Assembly: GCF_021018805.1 (NCBI RefSeq)
Contig: NC_086259.1
Span: 12,739,001-12,803,000 of the forward strand
Source: Prinia subflava
Taxonomy: Eukaryota > Chordata > Aves > Passeriformes > Cisticolidae
Length of the DNA: 64,000 nt
Direction: 5' to 3'
Position 1 is the stretch's first letter. Each line of letters begins with the position of its first letter. A program made the translations under genes and the position numbers. The notes below the pieces were generated by a model. That model was not told the origin of the DNA. It searched no databases and saw only the letters and a list, made by a program, of their open reading frames with translations. This document shows positions 47,001 through 64,000 of the stretch, in pieces.

Positions 47001-48233
47001 AGCCCAGGTGTACCTGGAGTACTTCTGGAAGCCGATCTCCCTGGGGACAGAGAGTGGGAAGATGACGAGGACACAGAGAGCTGAGAGGGTGAAGCGCTGG
47101 TCCAGGTACCAGGGGGGCAGCTGGGGGGCCCCACTCAGTGTCCCATTGGGGTACAGGGAGTCACACACTGTGGGGGGCAGCAGGGGGTCAGCTGTACCCT
47201 GAACGATGGCCCAAGGAGGTCGGGAGCATCACACCAGGGCAGAACCTGGGGGCCCCAAGTCCTCAGAATTTCCAGGAAAACCTGGAGGTGACCCCATCCC
47301 ACGTGGGACCACCTTCCCCTCACTCCTGAGAGCTGCTGGCCCCAAGCAAGCCCCAAACACAGCAAGGGGAAACAACTCACGTTTCTCCAGCTGGTCGCCT
47401 ACCACCCTGAGAAGGGCCACGGAGATCATGAAGAGGTTGAGGAGGAAGCAGACCTCACAGAGCTTCCCCAGGGCCGGCCCGCACACGGCCCGGACCACGC
47501 CCTGGTAGGTGGGCTGGGCGCTGAGGGCCGCGGCATAGCCCAGCACGGCCAGCCCGCTGACCAGGAACACCAGCGAGCCCTGCGGGACACAGCCTGCAAG
47601 AAGCACCACACCGACCTCCATCCCCCAGAGCGGGAGGGACCCAGCAGGCCCACGGCCAGGGACCAGGCTACCGGCCAGATCACCGTGGGCCCTGGGTAAC
47701 AAAGGTCAGCAAAAGGATGGAGACACGGCCTTACGTGATACTTTGGGTTTAGATTTGGGGTTTGGGGGCATATTCTGGAGCAGACACCCATTTACTTTGA
47801 GTTGAGCTACAAGCCAGCTACAAGTGTGGCTTCAGCTGCAAAGAGCATCCCTAAGGTGGTACCGCAATAAACCTAAGGATGTTGCCGGGGTCGGGACGGG
47901 GGTGCCGTGCGAAGGGGGTCCCCGCCAGCTCCCCAAGTACCCGAGCAGGTGCGTCCTGTCCCTCCGCTGCCTCCCCGGACGGGCGCCCCTCGGCTCCCTC
48001 TCTCGCCCCGTGTCCCCCCGCCCCGAGTCCGCCCTTACCAGCTCCACCAGGAGGGCGGGCACGGCCCCGCCGGCCCTGCCGAAGGCCCAGGGGAAGCTGA
48101 GCAGCCCCGCGCCCAGCGCAGACTTGAGCAGGATGAAGACGGCACCGGCGGAGGAGAGCCCAGGCGAGGAGAGCCCGGCGGAGCGGCCCGCCGCCGGCAG
48201 CAGGGGCCGGGCCTCGCCCGCCGCCCGCTCCAT
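43906..48233 (-). CDS. SLC38A8: SLC38A8, putative sodium-coupled neutral amino acid transporter 8 (complete, 10 coding exons)
   Basis: Coding segments on the minus strand: 48233-48039, 47579-47381, 47167-47014, 46871-46767, 46477-46420, 46169-46055, 45923-45776, 45700-45501, 45345-45294 and 44002-43906. They sum to 1323 nt and 440 residues, against 435 in human. The protein starts MERAAGE. Membrane segment 1 (residues about 31-65) has the AAAP family signature [14 protein letters not shown], and further hydrophobic segments run to the C-terminus. Other landmarks are [25 protein letters not shown] and [13 protein letters not shown]. The family moves glutamine and other neutral amino acids with sodium across the plasma membrane, and human SLC38A8 loss causes foveal hypoplasia. 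Intron 8 uses a GC donor. The gene is convergent with NECAB2 and tandem with MBTPS1. Confidence 0.95.
44003..45293 (-). other. SLC38A8 intron 9
   Basis: This 1.3-kb intron is C-rich on the + strand and has no coding signature in either direction. Long open frames here reflect base composition (few stops in GC-rich DNA). Confidence 0.8.
45294..45345 (-). CDS. SLC38A8: SLC38A8 exon 9
   Basis: The acceptor is CTGACAGCAG and the donor GTGAGT. These 52 bases encode [16 protein letters not shown], which aligns to the human LCLICAMG segment. Both phases fit. Confidence 0.88.
45501..45700 (-). CDS. SLC38A8: SLC38A8 exon 8 (ends at a GC donor)
   Basis: The acceptor is CCCTCCAG. It encodes [20 protein letters not shown] through [20 protein letters not shown] and [13 protein letters not shown]. 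It ends CCAG|GCAAGA, a consensus GC-type donor; no phase-compatible GT is nearby. The loop after SVVRDLW is diverged from human and Arg/Ala-rich. Confidence 0.9.
45776..45923 (-). CDS. SLC38A8: SLC38A8 exon 7
   Basis: The acceptor is CTGTCAGCAG and the donor GTGAGG. It encodes [40 protein letters not shown] and YPIVVLLG. The motif LMSYPGND is strongly conserved in SLC38A8. Confidence 0.95.
46055..46169 (-). CDS. SLC38A8: SLC38A8 exon 6
   Basis: The acceptor is TTGCCTTGCAG and the donor GTAACC. It encodes [20 protein letters not shown], then [18 protein letters not shown]. This exon, with the first bases of intron 6, has a damaged copy at 52693-52828. Confidence 0.95.
46420..46477 (-). CDS. 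SLC38A8: SLC38A8 exon 5
   Basis: The acceptor is ATGCCAG and the donor GTAGGT. These 58 bases encode [19 protein letters not shown] after a split Arg codon. It ends in phase 0. Confidence 0.92.
46767..46871 (-). CDS. SLC38A8: SLC38A8 exon 4
   Basis: The acceptor is CCCTGACAG and the donor GTAGGA. It encodes [20 protein letters not shown] followed by [14 protein letters not shown]. It contains one membrane segment and a hydrophilic loop. Confidence 0.93.
47014..47167 (-). CDS. SLC38A8: SLC38A8 exon 3
   Basis: The acceptor is CCCCCCACAG and the donor GTACAC. It encodes [20 protein letters not shown], then [20 protein letters not shown] and [10 protein letters not shown]. The first part is a luminal-type loop with a possible N-glycosylation site, NGT. 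Confidence 0.95.
47381..47579 (-). CDS. SLC38A8: SLC38A8 exon 2
   Basis: The acceptor is GTCCCGCAG and the donor GTGAGT. It encodes residues 66-131, [20 protein letters not shown] to VVGDQLEK, and ends in phase 1. It contains two hydrophobic segments. Confidence 0.95.
47580..48038 (-). other. SLC38A8 intron 1
   Basis: A GC-rich 459-base intron with a GT-AG boundary. Its 5' end belongs to the CpG-rich promoter region. I see no other feature in it. Confidence 0.8.
48039..48233 (-). CDS. SLC38A8: SLC38A8 exon 1 (start codon, membrane segment 1)
   Basis: The start ATG at 48233-48231 has G at -3 and G at +4, and the protein from here matches the human length closely. It encodes residues 1-65, ending PALLVEL before donor GTAAGG. 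The reading frame stays open upstream to another ATG at 48401 in weaker context, so a longer N-terminus cannot be excluded. Confidence 0.9.
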
Positions 48234-48408
48234 CCCGGCAGGGCTGTGGCCGGGCGGGGAGCGCGGCCCCTCCGCAGGGCCCCGGGGGCGGGCGCGGCAG
48301 CGCGGGGCTGCGCGGACCCCCCGCCCCCGGGGCCGTGGGGAGGGGGCGCCGGGGGACGGGCGGGAGGCGGCCGTGGGAACCCCCGGCAGGAGCTGAGCCA
48401 TGGAAATA

Positions 48409-48896
48409 GCCCGTCCCGCTCACAGCCTGTCCTTCTCTCAGCCCCGTCCCGCTCTCAGCCCCGTCCCGCTCACACAGCGCCGTCCTGCTCACACAGCGCC
48501 GTCCTGCTCACACAGCGCCGTCCCGCTCACACAGCCCCGTCCCGCTCACAGCCTGCCCTGCTCACAGCCCCGTCCCGCTCACACAGCCCCGTCCCGCTCA
48601 CACAGCCCCGTCCCGCTCACACAGCCCCGTCCCGCTCACACAGCCCCGTCCCGCTCACAGCCTGCCCTGCTCACAGCCCCGTCCCGCTCACACAGCCCCG
48701 TCCCGCTCACACAGCCCCGTCCCGCTCACACAGCCCCGTCCCGCTCACAGCCTGCCCTGCTCACAGCCCCGTCCCGCTCACAGCCCCGTCCCGCTCACAC
48801 AGCGCCGTCCCGCTCACACAGCCCCGTCCCGCTCACAGCCCCGTCCCGCTCACAGCCCCGTCCCGCTCACACAGCCCCGTCCCGCTCACAGCCCCG
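48409..48896. repeat. GC-rich minisatellite upstream of SLC38A8
   Basis: A tandem array of a 19-base unit (cacagccccgtcccgctca) with 17-base (missing ca) and 16-base (cagcctgccctgctca) variants. The 16-base variant occurs at about 48549, 48658 and 48748, suggesting block duplication. It begins about 175 bases upstream of the SLC38A8 start codon. Confidence 0.93.
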
Positions 48897-48899
48897 GGA

Positions 48900-51344
48900 G
48901 GCACCGCTGGCTCTCGGAGCGCTCCTATGGAACACAGCAGCCCTTTCATCTCCCGGCTGGGGGCTCGTTCTCTCACTATCTCCGACATAATCAGCACAGG
49001 GCTGGGCAGACTGAGGCCTCCCTCATCTTGCTCTGTTCACCCAGGCATGGAATTGCCACCAAGGGGCATTAGGGAGTGCCCCGGGAGCTGCAGCTCCCAC
49101 CCTCGTAACTCGCTGGGTGCAGGATGATGCCGGCACCCCTGCGTGTCTCCACAGCTAAAAGCCCACTGGTGCTTTCCTGCACTGGGAGACTTTGGAGAGG
49201 AGCCATCCCATCCCATCCCGCCCTTGCTCCACGGAGGCCAAGGGGATGCCAGGTGAACAGGACTGATGCTGCACAGGACCTGCACAGAGGCAGCTGCACC
49301 CCACAGGAATGAGGGGCCATTCCTGACATGGGACAGCAGCTCTGTGCTGCTGCCCCGGGGCTCGGCACAGAGGCCCTGGCGTTGGCTGACAGCCTCTAAT
49401 GCATTTTTGATTTCCCAAATATGTGCCCTTCTGATCGTGGTAAGACGGATAAAGAGACTTTAATCAGCTGCTAGGAGGAATTATGGATGGCTAATTGTGC
49501 CTGCCACCTTCATTACATCTCCGCCGCCTAGAGGGCTTATAAACACTTAGAAAGGCCCTTTCAAGCCTTCATTAGCTGCACACCAAAGGCTTCGGAAATA
49601 ATTGGCCTCTACAACTTAGAAATTGGCCACTGGGCTGTAAAATACCAGCCACTGGGAAAGGCTCTTAATTCGGACTGGTGCTTTGATACAGCTTGATTCT
49701 GGTTTCAAGGCTGCAGTGGAGCTCTAATCTCTCATTAGTGCTGTGATGAGGAGCAAGTCTCATTAGCACCGACCTGAGAAGTGGCACCAAAGCTTTCCAG
49801 TCTCCCTCTGATGGAAGAACCTCAAACCAAAGAGGTGCAGCTCATCTCCCACACCAATACAGCAGCCCCAGACAGCTTCTCTGCTCAGTAGCTCTGGGCT
49901 CCATCCCTTGTATTTTCCTTCCTTTCTCCCATTTATCTGGGTGCTCTAGCCCCTGCCTGCAACCCATAACCTGAGGGTCCCTGTGTGTTGGCAGCTTTAC
50001 CTGCTGCTGTGTCTCCCTGGCAGGTGAAAAAAGGGCTGTTAATGTTTTCCATATTATTATTCTTGAAGACTGTAGAAGATACAAAAATGCAAATGGACAG
50101 TTCTTGTATCATACAAATAAAAACACTGATCACAATTATGCTTTTTTACCTGAAATCCCTTCTGAGGTCTGGACCTTGAGATTTCACACCTTTACTGACA
50201 GATTTTTTACAACCTGGACAAGCTGCATAGAGAGACCCTAATGCCACAGGTGAGGTGCTGAAAACCCCCTCCCTATCCTTATGGATCTGTGTTCAGAAAG
50301 GGAGGAGCAGGAGTCTCCAGCCCCACTGTGATGGCACAAGCAGGCCAACCTTGGGACCATCTTCTCAGCCCTAAGCTTCCACTAATGTCTCCAAAGCAAA
50401 AGCTCAATGCCTTCTCTGCTATGGCAACAGGATGTTGCCTCTTCAGTGCATCCTCCAGAAGAGAAATGTTGGAAAAGGCAACCACTCTTCCAGTTAGGGA
50501 GAATTAGTTTGCCCAATCTTTTTGCAGGACACTCATGCACTGACAAACCCTGTTTATGGCTACCTGGACAGGCTGTCCCAGAATATGCAGTAAAGTTCTC
50601 TCCTGCAGTGCCCTTCCCACAGCCCACCCCCATCCCTGCTGCTAAGCCCTTAAGGGGATGGGTGCAGACTGCCCAGCAGGGCTGTCCCTGTCTCCTCTTT
50701 GTCCAGCCATGCCCAGAGCTGCCCACAAACTCAGCCAGGACCGTTCACCAGTGCACTTTGCTTACCTGCCAAGGCTGCCATTCCATTCACAAATACAGGC
50801 AGCCATCAGCTCCTGGCTCCTCCTGGGAAAAGGTGCTCATTTGGAGCAATGATGAAAGCAGTTGGCAGGGAAAAGCTCAGAACTTCACTACAAAAGAGAG
50901 AATCTATTTCAATTATGGTAACATTAACTGGCACCGCACACACAGGGGAAACTTGTGCCTGTATCCTTATTTAAGCCAGTGACAATTCACAGGCTTTCAC
51001 GCAGAACAAACCAGAGGAGACTGGGTTTTCATCTCTGTGACACCACATAGTGCTGTTAGGTGCCATCCCCGTAACAGTTTTCTGTACAGCTCTTTGAGAG
51101 CTCTCCCCTTATCCTGTGCTGCTGAGTTTTGAAGGTTTCCAGAACATTGTGCTCACTCAGAGCAAGCACTGTTTGTATGACTGCCCAGTCAGTGCTTCAA
51201 AGGGAAGTCTGCAACTTGGGATACCACTGGTAAGGACAAAGATAAGGTGGGAAGAGAGGTGACCTGAAAATCTTCTCTACCCAACAATTTGCTCTCTTTG
51301 ACTGCGAGTGGAAAGAAGAGCCACTTAGCACGCTGTCTTTGCTT
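48900..51344. other. Intergenic spacer between MBTPS1 3' end and SLC38A8 promoter
   Basis: No gene is evident. The segment 49390-49790 is non-repetitive and dense in TAAT cores and could be a regulatory element. The rest is unremarkable unique sequence. Confidence 0.6.
49390..49790. promoter_or_regulatory. Candidate conserved regulatory element (TAAT-rich)
   Basis: About 400 bases without simple repeats or coding signature. TAAT or ATTA homeodomain cores occur near 49398, 49461, 49491, 49571, 49598, 49664, 49726, 49735 and 49762. It is upstream of SLC38A8, which acts in the eye in humans, so retinal homeodomain control is a speculation. Confidence 0.35.
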
Positions 51345-51917
51345 CATATAGATAACATATTTATTGAAAAATCTGCTTCACCAACAACGGTGAAATCGTG
51401 ACCAAAAATTACAAAACATCATGGTAGTTGGCTTTATAAAAATAAACTGCAGAAGTATGCCTCACTGATTTGTACTGGTCTCTCTCAGTCCCCTCCTTTA
51501 ATGGTGCACGTTATACTCTTCAGCATAATACCATTCTAGAAAATTGCATTCCATCCAAAAAAAATGCACTTGTTTTTCCTTAGCAGAGGTCCTTAAAGTG
51601 ACTTTTCCCCCGCCCTCCCCAACAATAAATATAGAAAATAGCCTCTAAACAAATAAATTTTAGTTTGGTCAGCTTACAAAAAAGGTCCATTTTCCCCCTC
51701 TTGGGATATGTAGTGACTAAGCAGCCATTTAAACCGTATTCAAGTCTTTGGTGGCTTCAGCTGCTTAAAGCTGCAGTTTTATGTACAGATGATCAACTGA
51801 GGTTCTTTTTTCTCTCCAGAAACCAAAGACTATGAGATGATGTCAGGTGCACATTGGGAGCGAGCCATGGCCCCTGAAAGCAAGCAGTCAGAGGTGATCT
51901 TTGGCAAGGCAGAGCTC
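51345..51917 (-). other. MBTPS1 3' UTR
   Basis: About 570 AT-rich bases run from the stop codon to a canonical minus-strand AATAAA at 51365-51360. Cleavage is expected near 51345. Confidence 0.75.
51360..51365 (-). terminator. Poly(A) signal of MBTPS1
   Basis: AATAAA on the minus strand (tttatt on +) about 550 bases after the stop codon, with no closer canonical hexamer seen. Confidence 0.7.
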
Positions 51918-63934
<12,017 letters not shown>

Positions 63935-64000
63935 CTGTGAAATGAAGAATACACAACATTGGTAACACAGTATTTGCTACTTTCTGCACACATAGCCCTT

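Larger units (their letters stand above)
47900..48900. promoter_or_regulatory. CpG-rich region over SLC38A8 exon 1 and upstream
   Basis: Dense CG dinucleotides surround exon 1 and continue into the minisatellite upstream. This is the expected place for the SLC38A8 promoter. No TATA box is evident, so the transcription start cannot be placed from sequence. Confidence 0.6.

Noticed and set aside
47907..49127. A plus-strand frame of 406 codons rich in PSRSHSPVPLT repeats
   Set aside because: It is antisense to SLC38A8 exon 1 and then reads through the upstream minisatellite. The composition reflects the repeat, not a protein.

Overview
The window looks like nuclear DNA from a bird. It holds long intron-rich vertebrate genes, several fragments that read like CR1 LINE 3' ends (the dominant avian retroposon), short GC-rich introns in the middle, and AT-rich flanks. 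The lineage call is an inference from repeats and gene content. Three protein-coding genes are supported exon by exon, each by spliced protein similarity to the vertebrate orthologue with matching exon phases. Their order (NECAB2 forward, SLC38A8 reverse, MBTPS1 reverse) is the order I know from human 16q23-24, so this is a conserved syntenic block.

Layout. Positions 1-43027 carry NECAB2 on the + strand, from inside the first EF-hand to the stop. The first exon or exons lie upstream of the window. Introns up to about 18 kb hold CR1 pieces, a higher-order 20-bp minisatellite in a CpG-rich island (15.65-16.15 kb), a 59-base T run, and CATC and TTTC microsatellites. From about 38 kb to 49 kb the GC content rises and exons become dense. 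SLC38A8 lies complete on the - strand (48233 down to 43906, ten coding exons, 440 residues) and meets NECAB2 tail to tail: the two poly(A) signals are placed so that the 3' ends should overlap. About 180 bp upstream of the SLC38A8 start codon there is a second GC-rich minisatellite. From about 51.3 kb to the right edge the - strand carries the last eleven coding exons of MBTPS1 (site-1 protease), covering 521 C-terminal residues with the transmembrane segment and basic tail. The catalytic exons lie beyond the right edge.

The genes do not form a functional unit in the operon sense. NECAB2 is a neuronal calcium-binding protein, SLC38A8 a membrane amino-acid transporter of the SNAT family, and MBTPS1 a Golgi processing protease. 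The items most worth a second look are a truncated genomic copy of SLC38A8 exon 6 inside an MBTPS1 intron, a GC-AG intron in SLC38A8, the overlapping convergent 3' ends, and the two minisatellites. I saw no RNA gene, CRISPR array or intact mobile element, and nothing that amounts to a new biological system.
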